Shown: positions 34,350 through 47,283, numbered from the stretch's first letter. The stretch: DNA of 64,000 bases from Melolontha melolontha (GCA_935421215.2 OW285238.1:86791424-86855423), one strand, 5' to 3'. Notes: generated from the letters alone by a model not told the origin. Numbers and translations are program-made.

Positions 34350-35650
34350 TCTTCGAAGCAAGAAACACAGAAGAAAATCATTAAAGGTGGTGAAATTCTT
34401 TATACTCCCAATGACAAATGTTTTAAAAACTTTATTATTACTCGAAGTTTAATTCTATCTTATATTTTCGAGAATTACTCCAAGTTGTTTAATGAAAAGG
34501 AATTAAAACCAGTGTTAGCTGTTGTAAATAATTTCATCCTGATCAGAAGAATCAAACGAGGGAATTTTGCAGCCAGATACTATTAAAGGATAATAACATC
34601 TTCCCAGATTGATTTTCCGATAGAAAATTCCATCGTATGTAGAGAGGATCTCCATTGAATTCCAGAAAGTAGTACAACTATCACTAAAAGGAAATCAGAA
34701 TCTAAAACCAAGAAATAAAAGAAATATATTGTATCGTACAGTCTGTACTTTATTTATTAATATATCAAATATTGATATATTTCAATAAACAAAATAGCCC
34801 TAAGACTAGTAAGATTTTAAAAATCAAATAAATGTTACCCTTTCCTTTGTAATATAGCGAAATACGATACTTTAAATTATAAAACAAAGTAACATTAATG
34901 ATAATAATAGAAATAAATGTGTAATAAGATTACAAAATAATCCATTGTTTGATTGCAATAAATGAAAACCAGAAATATAATGTCTGAGTTCTAATATCTA
35001 TCGATGCAAATAATTATTTAAAATATAAATTCAAATTAACTTCCGTTTTTAGGTATTTATAGAACCTGCAACTCTAGAGAAAAGAAAATAAACTCTAGTA
35101 TCTCCGAATAGATAGTACCGAGGCAACCATCTTTAATTTCTTGTGTTTTAATAATAATGATCTGAACAATCTACCCCTTTGACTTGTGAGTATTGCTAAG
35201 TTTAATATTATTCTCTATACGTTTGGCGCGAATTTAAGTTTAAATTTAAAAGATCATTTCCAGTCAACAATATCAATAATATTAGTTTTACAATACATCT
35301 TTTATTACTAAATAAATTATTGACCTGTTTTACTTTTTACTTCTGACTTTTCAATACTTTAACATATGGAGGCATATTGTCAATACCATTATTATTCACA
35401 ATCGGTGTCCTCAAAACATTATAACAAATATTTGTTGCACCGCGCCTTCCGTTAGGTTCGATAATCCAAGCAAATTGAACTACTTCATAATAATTATTCT
35501 ATGACTAAGAAAACACAGTGAACATCTTCGTAATGTTTCATTACATTAGATTTATTCACTGTTGTTACTTCTTGGTTTTTACATTTTATCATCCGCACTA
35601 GCAAAATTATCAATGATCTGCTTTAAAGTATATATGTATATTAAGCATTT
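34350..35650. other. AT-rich intergenic sequence, nothing recognised
   Basis: No supported ORF, transposon end or repeat. Confidence 0.5.
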
Positions 35651-35653
35651 ACG

Positions 35654-35760
35654 TTGAATAGATTAGAATATGAATCGAATGTTTGGTGTTCTAATTACAT
35701 GTATCTTGAACTCATGCATGTACAAAAGGAATTTTTCAAATCCGTACCTTTAAATGATAG
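35654..35760 (+). pseudogene. LINE reverse transcriptase C-terminal scrap
   Basis: Plus strand RLEYESNVWCSNYMYLELMH then VQKEFFKSV resembles the RLEYxSxVWxPYY ... VQKKFLK thumb region of jockey/CR1-type LINE RTs. Only about 35 residues are recognisable. Confidence 0.5.
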
Positions 35761-35869
35761 AGTTAGCCAATCTCGTGGTGAATATTGTGACGGCGTCTTG
35801 AACATAAATAGTTTTATGGCTTCTATGGCTAGTTTAGCAGTCGAGTGAAATACTTTTACTCTAACCAAA

Positions 35870-36250
35870 GAAACATAGTTTTATTTCCAAAGTATTTATT
35901 TTTCAACATAGTCTTCTTCTCTATATACTTACTCCATCGGTGCTCAATCTTTTTTATACCCATATTGTAAAATTGTTTAGTTTCTGGCATAAGCTCGACT
36001 CACTAGCCACATCTCCTTTCAGGTCAGACATTTTTTCAACAAGAACAAAAAAAAAGTAAAGAATAATTCTTAACGTAGATCAAACATGTTCGCTTATATA
36101 ATTAATTTTGAATGAACCATTACATTGTCGTGATGAAACACAATTTTTTCTTTGCCAAATGTGAAAAATTCATTGAGGACATTGAAGATGTCAATTAAAT
36201 CTATACAAAACCCTGACGGCAGATAAATCAGTACTTTAGATAGACTTTAT
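35870..36250 (-). pseudogene. mariner-like transposase fragment
   Basis: Minus strand: GKEKIVFHHDNVMVH near 36150 (HHDNxxxH) and MGIKKIEHRWSKYIEKK near 35960 resemble the second-Asp and C-terminal regions of mariner transposases. The middle is eroded. Confidence 0.45.
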
Positions 36251-36479
36251 AGTATTTTCTAAGGGTGCACTTTCCAGGTTCGGATCGTATGTATAATTAC
36301 GATACCAATAAATTTATCGTCTCTTGGAGAGCGACTAGGAATGAATGGGAACTATCAAAAGTGACATTCAAACCTCATCTAAAATGGAGTAATTTCCAAG
36401 CTCCTGCAAAAGGGAACTGTGTAAATTATGGGTCCTTTATTTGGGAATACTCAAGGCTAGGCACGCCATGGGATATATC

Positions 36480-37780
36480 CCGAGGGATATTAAATGATAC
36501 GCAGGGGTTTGCCTATTACATTGTCATTTTGCTACAGTCCTAAGGAGAAATTCCCAGGGACAGTGGCAACCTTGATGCGAAATGCTCTGCGAATTGTGAA
36601 GAGATGGTGCCTTGAGGTACCTTAATTGACTGTCAATCCACAAAAAAACAAGTTAGTAGCTTTTACCAACAGGAGGAAACTAAATAATCTGACACCGTAA
36701 AGCTGTTCGGACAAGAGTTAGAACTAACCAATCAAGTGAAGTACCTAGGCGAAAGTGAATTGGAGCAGATACCTAGTCAAAGTGTGAGGCTTCTGGAGAT
36801 GCAGAAGAACTGTTGGCAGGCCCTGAGGACTAAAACTAAGTGTGCCATACTGGATGTATACAGTAGTAGTAAGACCAACCTATGGGGCAGTTGCCTGGTG
36901 GAGAAGGACGGTGCTGACATCGTCGGTGAAACACCTTACGACTTTCCAGCGACAGGCTCTATTGGGAATCACAGGAACTATGAACAGCACAAGAACCGCC
37001 TTCATGGAGGTCATCGTGGGTCTCACTCCGCTGGAACTATTTGTGAAAGCGGAGAGCTTGGTATCGTAATAAGGTTGCAAGGGGGGGCATACAGAAAATC
37101 TATACTGCTAGAGTTGATATTACTAATGATGACGTCTAATATTATGTTTAGAGCTATGTTGAATATATCTATACCGACTAGGAAACAGACAAGAAGTCGC
37201 TCGATCAATTGGAGTGCCAGCACCTGGTACACGGATGAATCATAAACCAATCAAGGCACACGTACAGGTATATGTGGAATGTGGCCTAGAAAGAAGATAT
37301 AATTAAGTCTTGGGAAACATACGACGGTTTTCCATGTGGAACTATTTGCAGTCGCAGCCTGCGCCGAGAAAATTCGGGAAACCGAAGTTAAAATAATGAC
37401 TAATAGTCAGGCGGCTATTAAAGTCATTAGGAATTCATCTACCAGGTCTAAACTAGTGAAACATTGTAAACATATCCTCAATATACTGGCAAAAGACAAT
37501 ACTGTGTCATTGATATAAATAGCAGGACATGAGGAGATTAAAGGCAATGAGCCGACGAACTGCCCAAGGAAAGTTCTAAGAGGAACTTCATAGAACCAGA
37601 ACCTGTATGTGCTATAAAGAGAACATCAAAATAAATGAAGGCTAACGGAAGATTATCTCCATAGTAAACATTATTAGAGGAGCTGGATGTTGGACTTTCA
37701 GCCAACATATTTCTTAGTAATAAAAAAGAAATTAAAATTACTATACTGAAAAACATATGTTACTACGCCAAAGGCCTGGG
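36480..37780 (+). pseudogene. non-LTR retrotransposon 3' half, copy 2
   Basis: Plus strand: QGFAYYIVILL at about 36503 is the mutated YADD box (expected QGYADDIVIL), so the RT is dead. Then RNALRIVKRWCLEV, LELTNQVKYLG, MPYWMYTVVVRPTYGAVAWW, FQRQALLGITGTMNSTRTAF, LTPLELFVKAES, ELFAVAACAEKIRETEVKIM and NSQAAIKVIRNSSTRSKLVK (RNase H), ending in KEIKITI. Frameshifts throughout. Same family as 22130-22850. Confidence 0.82.
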
Positions 37781-37789
37781 AGGCTATTT

Positions 37790-38130
37790 ACAGGAACTAT
37801 TAATATTATTTAAACATAAAAAACCTGTACCTCACACTTTAGAAACAAACTTGTACAACGATCTATGCACACTGAAAAAATATCTTAAATGCAATAAAAA
37901 AATTCAACTCATGTAGAATGAATAAATAAGAGCAAATTATATCACAAGTTTTATATAAACGTAATACTTATTTCCATTTTTCACACATAAGACATAAATA
38001 ATTATATCTAATCATGTAAAATACTTACATGCATGTTTCGATGGGCGTTCGAAAGTAAATAAATTCATCCGCTAATAGTTCAATTAAAATTAATTTTCTT
38101 AATGATACTTTTGTCACGCCCTACACGATA
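37790..38130. other. AT-rich sequence upstream of OBP-B
   Basis: No ORF or repeat recognised; probably holds OBP-B regulatory DNA, but no specific site can be supported. Confidence 0.4.
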
Positions 38131-38134
38131 CTAC

Positions 38135-38140
38135 TATATA
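38135..38140 (+). promoter_or_regulatory. possible TATA element of OBP-B
   Basis: TATATA within actatatacatataa, 78 bp upstream of the OBP-B start codon. Position is plausible, but AT-richness lowers specificity. Confidence 0.35.
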
Positions 38141-38217
38141 CATATAATTTTAAAAAATTGCACATTTTTAAATTCTTCTTGACACCCAAACTTTGTTAAC
38201 TTCCAAGTGAATGCACA

Positions 38218-41200
38218 ATGAAATCTATACTAATCTTAACTGTAATGTGTGTTGTAATTGTTACTGTAAGTAAAGTTTCTTATTCACTAACTTTTTTAAC
38301 TAAATAAAAATCTTCACTTATTTTCCATTTTTTTTTAATGGCAGGCTGACAACGAAGAAGTTACCAAGAAATTTCTTACGGAAATAAATGCTAAGAAAGC
38401 AGAATGTGCAAAAAAACTTGGAGCTACTGTAGGTAATATATGTTTATTTAATATTGCATCTTATGCGAACATACATATTCAAATTTTGTTCCATTTAAAT
38501 TTCTAAATCATTAACTAACTTAATGCAAGTTTTGGTTCTCATAATAACAAATTTTGATTATCTGGAATAGCTAGATGTTTGTATATATCATGGCAAATCC
38601 ATAATATAAAAAACCTTGTTACAGAAATTTTCTACATAACAAACAGAATTTGAAACATACTTCAGTTGATAAAACCTCAGCATTTGTATAAAATAAAAAC
38701 GCGAGTCTATAGCGGACAAAGCACGTGTCTGCATGTCTGAATAGCAATTGTCTTACAAATATAGACTTGTATTGTTTTACACAACAGATTTTTAAAAAAT
38801 TTTGATATTATTAAAAACATTTTTGTTTTATACAAATGGTGAGGTTCCACCGTTGAGTGAAAAGTATAAAGAGACGCAAGGTACGTATGTAGAAGGGTTT
38901 ACTAAACTCGCGTTGAAGGATAGATAGCGCTGTAGTACAATCAGTGCTGAGATATACAGTTTTGAAATTAAATTTGCGATTTACGGTGACATATACAGGC
39001 CGTACAATAAATTCGGTATTATTAGATGTTCGGTTGAGATATTATTTATGTAATGGTTCGTATTCCATATTTTGCGACTTATAAATATCATTGAACAAAA
39101 AAGAAGTGTAAGTATTAATATATGTACTAAGCAAAATAATATTTTTAAATGCAAATAAATATAAATAAGATATCGATGTAAGTACTAATAAAAGAAAATT
39201 ATATAACAAACATTTTAATTTCTTAATATACAAGATTTCTTGAAGCAAATGTGTTCTTTTACAAAATAATAATATATAAGAACACAAAGTAACAAAGTAA
39301 TTAAAAAAATATTGCAAAGAAGTTCCTTTTTATATATCTGTTTTAAAATAGTATATTAAAAAACGAGTTTCATAAGGCACCATTTTGCCGCACGAGATCA
39401 GTTTAGAAAACGAGCCGCTTGCGGCGAGTTTTCTAAAGAGCGAGTGCGGCAAAAGGTCTTATGAAACGAGTTTTTTATACTATTTTTTCTATTTTGCGTT
39501 TTTTACATTAATAAATTGCTTAAATTGGAATGATTTAATTTGAAAGTTCAGAGTTTAATTTTTATATAAAGCATGCAGTTGGTCACATTGATTGATACTT
39601 GACATTTTCAAATTTAAATCTTGCTATCCGCGAAGTATATTATATTATATATTATTTATTAATTTTCGTTAACATTACTTGATATTTCATTTAAAAATAT
39701 AAACATGAGTGACATAGAAACATATATATGTTGTTGTCAATTGTATACAACATACGTTGTTTGTGTAAAATACGAACATATATCATATCTGTCAAATGTA
39801 CATAAATTCTTAAAATCATATGACAGCAATGATATTTATTTCTGTATTCGAACAACGCCAACATTGAAAAATGAAAAAAATTGTATCGAAATAGAGCTCA
39901 TTTCGATACTGTTTTTGGTTTCATAATGAGTTCATTTCGAACGCAAAATAAAAAAATGTATTTATACATATAGGCTTCATATGTCTGGGAACAGTAATAT
40001 TTGTAGCATGAAAAAGTATGTCTTTCATTTCCATGAACTATTACTTATCGACAAAAAACGTTTGGATAGTTTTTTGTAAAGAGAAAATAGAGCTACGGAA
40101 ATTTAGGTTTCAAATAAAATCACGCATTAGGGTTTTTATGTTAATTAAACTATGTACGATATTTATTTTAGTTCGATTCTAGACTTTGTTCAGTTCTTTT
40201 TGAAAATGAATTTATCTAAATCCACTTGTGTATAGGTCAATTGTATGACAAACAGTAGAAAAGGTAATTGTATTTTTTTTCGATTTCCCATAAAGGATGT
40301 AGATAGAATCAACACTTGGCAAATAAACTATGGTAATATTACTATATTTTTAAATGATATCAGTAACTTAAGATTCATTAATTTGCATTTCCATTCCTCG
40401 CATATGTACGAGGGCTGATCCCTTTGCTCCGCTCCAACATGTGACATAGTTAAAAGGTGACGTCGTGAGTTTAAATGTGTTAGGCAAGCGTGTCCAGACG
40501 AACATGCAAGTGGAGTGCACACAACCGTCACTATCAAATAAACTGTTAAAAAGGTCCATGATCTCGTGCTGCATGACCGACGTGTGACTATTAGACAAAT
40601 AGTTGAAGATACTGGTCTCTCATACCACTTGGTATATAATTTAATTACAACCGAATTGAACATGAAAAAATTGTCTGCAAGATGAGTACCACGAATATTA
40701 ACAGATGCACACAAAGAAACACGAAAAGACATTTGCAGTAGTCTTTTAACGCGGTATAGACACGAGAAAAAAAAAATTCTTGCAAGATTAGTGACAATGG
40801 ATGACTCCTGGATCCATTATTATGAGGTAGAGACAAAATACACGGTAAGGAGTGGACACATCGAGGTTCAACATCGCCGAAAAAATTCAAGATGCAACGT
40901 TCAGCAGGGAATGTCATGCTTTCCGTATTTTGGGATGCTGAAGGCATAACTTTAGTAGATTGCCTGCGGAAGAGGACCACAATTACAGATGCTTATTATG
41001 CCAATTTAATTCCCAAATTACATGACTTGATAACAGAAAAACGTCGGCGAAAGTTGCGCAAAAGTTGTCCTCTTGCATCAGGATAACGCACCTAGTCATC
41101 GGTCATCCATTGCAATAGCTGCAGTAGTTCAAGCAGGCTTCGAATTAGTTGAGCATCCGCCACATTTGCCAGATGTGGCTCCCAGTGATTACCGACTGTT

Positions 41201-44200
41201 TTCAAAACTTAAAAAATACTTGTGAGGTAAACGATTTACGTTATATAATAACGTGATATGTGCGGAAAATTGCAGAGGTTGAACAATCTTTTTTTAGAGA
41301 ATCTTTAGAAATGATAGAACCTTTACGGACAAAATGCTAGAACCTTTATGGGCAAAATGTTTTAACCTTAATGGAGACTATGTTTAAAAATAAAAGTAAG
41401 GGATCCACCCTCGTATGAGAGCGGAAAGCAAAAGTTATTATTTAAAAATGCCATTCCATTAAATTTATAATACAGTCGCAGCAGCAATCCTAACGGCTCA
41501 TTCGACGAAACAGCTCAATAGTGATTCAGCTATAAATACTGCATCCTTTTTAAAGACTGTTAATGATATTTTTGATTTTCTAAGCAGTAGAGTGCTTTAT
41601 GATGCAAACCTACACTCTCTATTTATAGAATAACACCGCTATAAACTTTACAAAAACTGAAGAACGCGTTAAAGGTATTAAAACTTTTGTACAAAACTTC
41701 GCTAAAATATATATTGTTTAGAAGGTGTATAAGTGGACCATAAAGTCTATATTACTCTTATTGGACGAATTAAAATCTAATATGTATCAAATATTTAATA
41801 ATTTCTTTTCAGAGTCAGGATGATTTAGAAATTTTTTTCTCAATTGTAAGTCGATGAAGAAATACTCCAACACCGACCGTAAATTAACATACAACATAAC
41901 GTTAATATTAGGCTTCGAGTGGCTGTGGATAGCGGAAATTGTGCTGTTGAAGAGGTCAAAAACCTCGAAATTTATGACAGCGCCGACGATTAGCCATATC
42001 CAATAATGGATAAGGCCAATGAAAATATGGTATACATCGTCAATATGTACAATGGAAACCTGTAAGGATATTTACGTTGCTGGCTATGTTGCTTACAAAA
42101 TACTCAAAACCACGAACTGCGATTTATGTCGGAAAATTTATTAATAAAGGAATTTACTATATATAGGCTTTAGACGTTTGGACTTTGGATTTATTTATTC
42201 AGTTTTTTAATATACTAAGTACTACATTTAGTAATCATGTCCAAAATATAATCCAGATGTCGGTCTTATTAAAGAAAGTAAAAATGATTTATCAGAAAAC
42301 CCTGACTAGTTACAATTTGAATGCGAAGAACACAAAACTAAAATCATTACGCTAACCCTAAAAATGAAAATCTTCAGAAATTGTTAAAATTTTTGTTAAG
42401 TCAGGAACAAAAAGAAACAAACCCCACAGAAAAATTGTTATTTTAAGCAGACAAACTTGTTCATAATTTTTCCTAAGGACAATAGTCCTCAAATTTAAAT
42501 TATGAACAAGTAATACTAGTATTACTTGAAAATAATTTAGATTCTTCATTTCACTTTTCTTTTGATATTTTAGAACTCTTTTTTTTATTGTTTATTGTTA
42601 TTTGCAATTATTTCAAATAAAAATTAGTAGATTTGTCTTTCTTCTTCATAACGATATTAATAACGGTAATAACTATAATAATGATAAATATAACAATACT
42701 AGTATAAATATGATTGATAAATAATGATTGGTTGTGCTAATTGTTAAAGTATTAAATATTTATAAAAATATTCTAATCTATTAGGTATGTATATATTTGC
42801 CTTTGTCAAATCAATAATACAATGAAGCGAAAAATAATTTTATCTTAATTTTGACAGTTGTTGCGGCAGAATTCTCCTAAATACGCAAGTTTCTATTTTC
42901 TGCATAACCGTTAAAAATCGTCTACGTAAATGCAACGATTATAGTTCCATTCACAATCCACAGCCGATTAGGTGTCACTACCCGTCAAGAACACACTTAT
43001 AGGCCCTGAGGGGCAAAGAGAGCGCCGCGTGTCGTGCATAATGCAGAATTGAGGCATTTGTCGAACCTCGCGTCCAAGTTGCATCTCTTTATACTCCTAA
43101 ACTCAACGGTTCTACCAGGCGCGGCTCATGATGACGTATTTGGGGGTGCACTTACAATGATGCGAGTGCTTCGTGTATTCTCCTTTACTAACTGTAGCGT
43201 TTTCTTAGTAAACACCGAAAACACACGAGGCACTCGTATCATTGTACGTGCACCTCCAAATACGTCATCACGAGCCGCGCCTGGGTTCTACCTTTCAAAT
43301 AGTCTTTTTATGTATCATGTCGGAGTTGTTCGACTTATAGTTGTCCGATGGAAACAACTTGCAGAATTTTGTACTTGCCGTGTCGACATTGGTAAATGAG
43401 CGCACTAAGTTTTTTGCCATACTATCACTTATGACTTAACGGTATGCAGTAAGGATAGTTTACGCTTTTATGGTGCTTTTATGCGTCCTAATATTGCTTT
43501 TATATCCCACGTACCCAAACTTGGCACACCAAGCTACTGCTTGGCCCACTCTAAACCACAGCTGGCAGGCAGCGAAATTGGTAGACGTGCTTACACCGTC
43601 CAACCAGTGACGCTTAAAATTGGTACCGCGGGGGTCGATAACCCCCATGAGACTTCATCAGCTTGACTGTATGAGATGGACTCGCGGGGGCAGTGTTTGA
43701 AAGTCCAAGCGAGCTAGAGGTGTTTTTCCCTTATAAAGTTAGCAGCATATCTGTTAGAGTACTGACCTTCAAAATCAGTAGAGATTTAGATAGGTTCCCC
43801 TCCACCTGTAGGATGCCGAAAAGTTCCTGTGACCTCAGGCGTACAGGTAGCTCGTTTGCTGAGAATGAGCGCGCTGATTGAGCGTATCCCAATCCAGTTG
43901 TCAAAGGTGGCTGTGGTGAATGAACCCTCTCTAATAGTTTTCTTTAAATGTATGCTAGCGTTCACTTGCAATATCTTTTCCTCGCCGATCCTTTAATAGT
44001 TGTTCTAATACAAATTCTTCGCAGTATCACAGTAAAACGCCAAATGAAGAGTTTTCTCAGATCAATTCATTAACTTTTTCATTGCTCTAATAGACTTTTC
44101 ATGCGTATTCAAATATTTAGTAGGATATAGTGTATTTTACATCGCTTATATTTTCCAGACACCTAAAATCAATAAAGACCCACAGCAAGTCAGCTATTGT

Positions 44201-45975
44201 ATATTCTCGAGTCTACTGTAAATTGTCCATAAATGCCTCACATTCAAACAAGATAGGTTTATCATTTTTGGTGAATTATTATACATCAACAATTAAGATC
44301 TACCTTATGCCTACCCAATTTTATTGTTCTCATTTCTGATGAAATTATTTGTGTCTGTTCTCTTAGTACATTATGTGTTGTGCTCTAGCCCATTTGCTTA
44401 TTCTTTCCCGAATAGACTTAAGTACTTTCAGCGCTCATCATTACTTGTCAGCTTTTTTATACGGAATACTATTTTAATTTTTTTCATTTTTCTGTTCTTA
44501 GTTTTAAACCTCTAACTGTTAACAGTTTTGCCACTTTTTCTGAATTTGAAACACAAATTTACCAAATCGTTTTTCAAGTCGATACGTGTTCTCTCTCTCT
44601 CTTTCGCTCCCCTTTCAAAATTATTACTGCATGAAAATCTTAGATTGTGTAACATTGTATCAGTCGGCATCTCTATTTAAAATTCGTCTATTACTAACTA
44701 AACGTAGCATGCACTAGACTATGCCAGTGTTCTGTAAATCAATATCTGATTGCAAGGTCAAGAGAATCAATGATCGTTTCAAGTTTACGGCTGTTTAATA
44801 ACCTGTTTGCATCAGATTGATGAAGTATTTATTTTGTTGATAGTTTTTCCGGAATATAAGAATTTCATGCATGTCTTGTTTATCTTTCTTCTATAGGATA
44901 ATTGCTTCTTGTGTTTCTTTAGTATTAAGTCTTGTTTGCAGTAACTATGTATTATGTTTAGTGTCACTTGCATTCATACTCACTTAACCACCAACAATTA
45001 AATTGATTCGGTTTTAACTTGATGTAGATCCATAATTTAAAATATAAATGAAACTAATAGTTAAAATCTTTACAATTAATATTTGTTGGTAAAACGACAA
45101 TTGTTTCGCCAACACAGTGGCTTCACCAGTATCTGAAATATGAATTGTAAAGATTTTGAAAAATTGTAAGATATTAGTTTTATTTCTATTTTAACCACTA
45201 ATGTGTCAGTTTGTCTACATAGCTTCAGCTTTAGATTCAATATTCTACTCATTTTATATAAATTTAAATTATGTATAATGTTTAGCTTTAGTAATGTAAT
45301 AAGTAATAAGTACATACATTTTCAAGCAATACAACAACTAAATGATTTATACAGACACGGAGTCGGAAGATCCTATTCGTAGTAATGCATGTTAAACTTC
45401 ACTCTCTTTAAACCAATATAATATTTTGGATATTACAAATTCCATCATAAACATCTAAATCTTTCCGCGAACCTTTTTGAATTTCTTAGTTTATTAATGC
45501 CGTTGGGCTTTACGTAAAATTTCACTTTTTTATAGATGATCTAAACGAATTAGTCCAAGGCAAAGTTCCTAAGTCTAAAGAAGTCAAATGTACATTATTC
45601 TGCTTTTTTGAACAGTTCGGCGCTGTAAGTTTTATCAATCACTTCTAATCAACCATTAAAATAAAACGCAATATTTAAACAATTTATAGCAAAACGCTAA
45701 CGGAAAAATCAACAAGCAGGACAACATACCTGGATTGGAAATACTGAAGGAGCTAGAGGCGGAAATCTACAACAAATTATTAACAGTTTGGAGATCATGT
45801 AGCGAAAAAGGTAACTTTTCCTCAATTAAAGATAGATTAATATTAGCTTATATCATATTTTCTCATTACAGCCACCGAGGAGAATGATGGATGTGATACA
45901 GCTGTTAATCTAATGATTTGCATAGACCAGGAAATTGAAAAACAAGGAATAGATAAAAGTATAGTCGGTTTATAG
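38218..45975 (+). CDS. odorant-binding protein B (classic OBP, complete)
   Basis: Five exons: 38218-38265, 38345-38432, 45536-45624, 45690-45810, 45872-45975 (TAG); all introns GT-AG, phases 0,1,0,1. The product is 149 residues: signal peptide MKSILILTVMCVVIVT, then a mature protein with Cys at 37, 64, 68, 112, 123 and 132, spacing X26, X3, X43, X10, X8. It should be a secreted, mostly helical carrier with three disulfides binding small hydrophobic ligands. ATG 38218 is chosen over the out-of-frame ATG at 38211, which gives no signal peptide. Intron 2 (7.1 kb) holds P-element, mariner and hAT MITE relics; the others are 61-79 bp. AATAAA at 46004. Confidence 0.95.
39348..39488. repeat. nested imperfect hairpin, MITE-like
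   Basis: Outer arms aacgagtttcataaggcacc and its inverse surround a second hairpin (agaaaacgag, ccgc, ttg, cggc, gagttttct). Inverted traces tattttgcgtttt (39490) and cgcaaaataaaaa (39941) could mark the ends of a larger 600-bp element; no target duplication was identified. Confidence 0.5.
40200..42470 (+). pseudogene. P-element-like (THAP) transposase remnant, split by a mariner
   Basis: Left part (about 40238-40345): NSRKGNCIFFRFPIKDVDRI then NTWQINYG resembles a THAP zinc-finger DNA-binding domain. Right part after the mariner: SVAAAILTAHSTKQLNSDSA, INTASFLKTVNDIFDFLSSR, then in other frames ESG, FFSIVSR (compare QDxLENxFSxIR), YVAGYVAYKILKTTNCDLCR and ECEEHKTKI, which follow the C-terminal order of P-element/THAP9 transposases. 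The GTP-binding and catalytic middle is missing and stops are frequent. It lies in OBP-B intron 2 in the sense orientation. Confidence 0.65.
40409..41413 (+). mobile_element. mariner element with TIRs and TA duplication
   Basis: Inverted ends CGAGGGCTGATCCCTTTGCT (left) and, reversed, CGAGGGTGGATCCCTTACTT (right), flanked by TA. Plus-strand traces: DLVLHDRRVTIRQIVEDTGL, LVTMDDSWIHYYEVETK (first Asp; expected GDETWIHYYEP), VMLSVFWDAEGITLVDCL, LHQDNAPSHRSSIAIAAV (QDNAP, in another frame) and HPPHLPDVAPSDYRLFSKLK (third Asp). Frameshifts make it inactive. At 1005 bp it has lost the start of the gene. It is inserted in the P-like relic. Confidence 0.85.
42475..43107. other. AT-rich intron sequence, nothing recognised
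   Basis: No supported ORF or repeat. A short higher-GC patch near 43015-43080 lacks a recognisable family. Confidence 0.45.
43116..43283. mobile_element. hAT-type MITE, copy 2
   Basis: 168 bp, same length as copy 1, with inverted ends CAGGCGCGGCTCATGATGAC, and perfect 8-bp duplications ggttctac at 43108-43115 and 43284-43291. Interior orientation is the reverse of copy 1 (gtgtattctcctttactaac here, its complement there). Confidence 0.93.
43292..45000. other. intron sequence with no supported feature
   Basis: Includes a higher-GC stretch at 43480-43880 with overlapping 60-codon ORFs on both strands that match nothing I know, and a short (CT)n run near 44591. The rest is AT-rich. Confidence 0.4.
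45001..45165 (-). mobile_element. foldback element related to the one at 8221
   Basis: The head gattcggttttaacttgatg then tagatccata matches gattctgcctttacttgatg then taaatccata at 8226. An inverted repeat (aaaatctttacaatt and its inverse) follows. The loop, minus sense, contains CUGGUGA, GCCA/UGGC, GAAAC-AAUU-GUC, a hammerhead-like core with A6 changed to G and little helix I. Confidence 0.6.
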
Positions 45976-46003
45976 AGCAAATGTCCAGCTTCTACGTAGT
46001 ATA

Positions 46004-46009
46004 AATAAA
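46004..46009 (+). terminator. polyadenylation signal of OBP-B
   Basis: AATAAA 29 bp after the OBP-B stop codon. Confidence 0.65.
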
Positions 46010-46299
46010 ATTTCAGCATGTAACAAATTGTTTTATTTTTTCATTTAGGTAAATACAGATAGAAAATAAGTTACAATAAAATAATAATACCCAAGCAATA
46101 TGAATCAAAATCCTGATAAAATTATTAAAATATGTTACGGCAAAATTGTATGCTTTGTTATTTACAAACAAATTTCCTGACGCAATTATGTAATTGTAAC
46201 AAAATATCTTGTTATTTATTTTCTCTTGAAATTCCCTAAAGTAAATAAAGGATCTAGATGCTGTTAAACTTAAATTTTTGCATAATTCGAGCAGAAAAG

Positions 46300-46445
46300 A
46301 AAGTGTTGATCAAATGTAGATTAATACACTACTTTTAAAGCTTCAAATACTTTTAATGTAATACAATTCTTTCACCAAACGTTAAAAGTATTTGAAACTT
46401 TAAAACAAGTATTTTAGTCTACATTTAAATGGAGTTTCAACACCC
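46300..46445. repeat. imperfect inverted repeat (arms about 54-62 bp)
   Basis: Arms 46303-46356 (from gtgttgatcaaatgtaga) and 46382-46443 (to ggagtttcaacac) can form a hairpin 300 bp downstream of OBP-B. No target duplication seen. Confidence 0.6.
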
Positions 46446-46816
46446 ATACTCTTCGTCAATCAATTGAGTGTTGATAAATTTACTTAGCAACAAAATTTGT
46501 ATTTCTTTAAATTTTAGTCTTTACAGTCATTAAAACAAAAGTACATTTCATTTACAATAAACTAAAGGGATATAATCAAAATATACACTAGTAATATTGA
46601 TATGCATCTTTACTGGAAAGCAGTCCAGTCGCAGTATTTGTCAATAATTTTCTTACATCGTTTGTTAATAATATATATTAATTTACAACGAAGTTTTTCA
46701 ATACATATAATGCGTGATAATTAATTGCGGCAAAACATTCTCGATTGGATATACATCCGATGGCTGAGATATATATGGTCATATATATAAATTTCGTAAG
46801 GTTTGAAATTTTATTT

Positions 46817-47046
46817 CCAGACAGGGATCAAAATACGGAACTGTTAGCATGATAAGCAAAAATTCAATTAACAACAGAAGTGATATAAAAAATTTAAGCA
46901 GTATATACTATAACTTAATTATGTAACGATCTGCAATTTACCATCATAATATATGTTGCTGTTATATAATTATATATCTTATGTTATTTAAATATCTATA
47001 CATTTGCTTATCATGCTAACAGTTCCGTATTTTGAGCCCTGCCTGG
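46817..47046. mobile_element. MITE with 44-bp TIRs
   Basis: Inverted ends CCAGACAGGGATCAAAATAC and CCAGGCAGGGCTCAAAATAC, each continuing ggaactgttagcatgataag, surround about 140 bp of AT-rich sequence. A CAGGG-like start suggests hAT, but no clear 8-bp duplication was found. Confidence 0.75.
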
Positions 47047-47283
47047 TTGTCCGAGTAGGTTTTCGTGGTTTGCCTTCTCGTTTAAGGCGAATGCCGACAG
47101 CTTAACATCTTAAGTTGCTCCACGGGCGCATACGTAATAATAACTCATGTCTTGTGTTTCACTGTTTTTGTTGTCTATCTATTTTAAAATACTAAGGCGT
47201 GATTTATTATTATTATATTAGAATGTATCTTTCAATAATTGTATCCATAGCAACTACAAATGTATACGTATGACATTAATATA

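Noticed and set aside
40328..40732. Minus-strand ORF of 134 codons
   Set aside because: It is antisense to the mariner transposase reading on the plus strand; a shadow frame.
43460..43881. Overlapping 60-codon ORFs on both strands in a higher-GC patch
   Set aside because: Both strands are open to a similar extent and neither shows a motif; probably composition.
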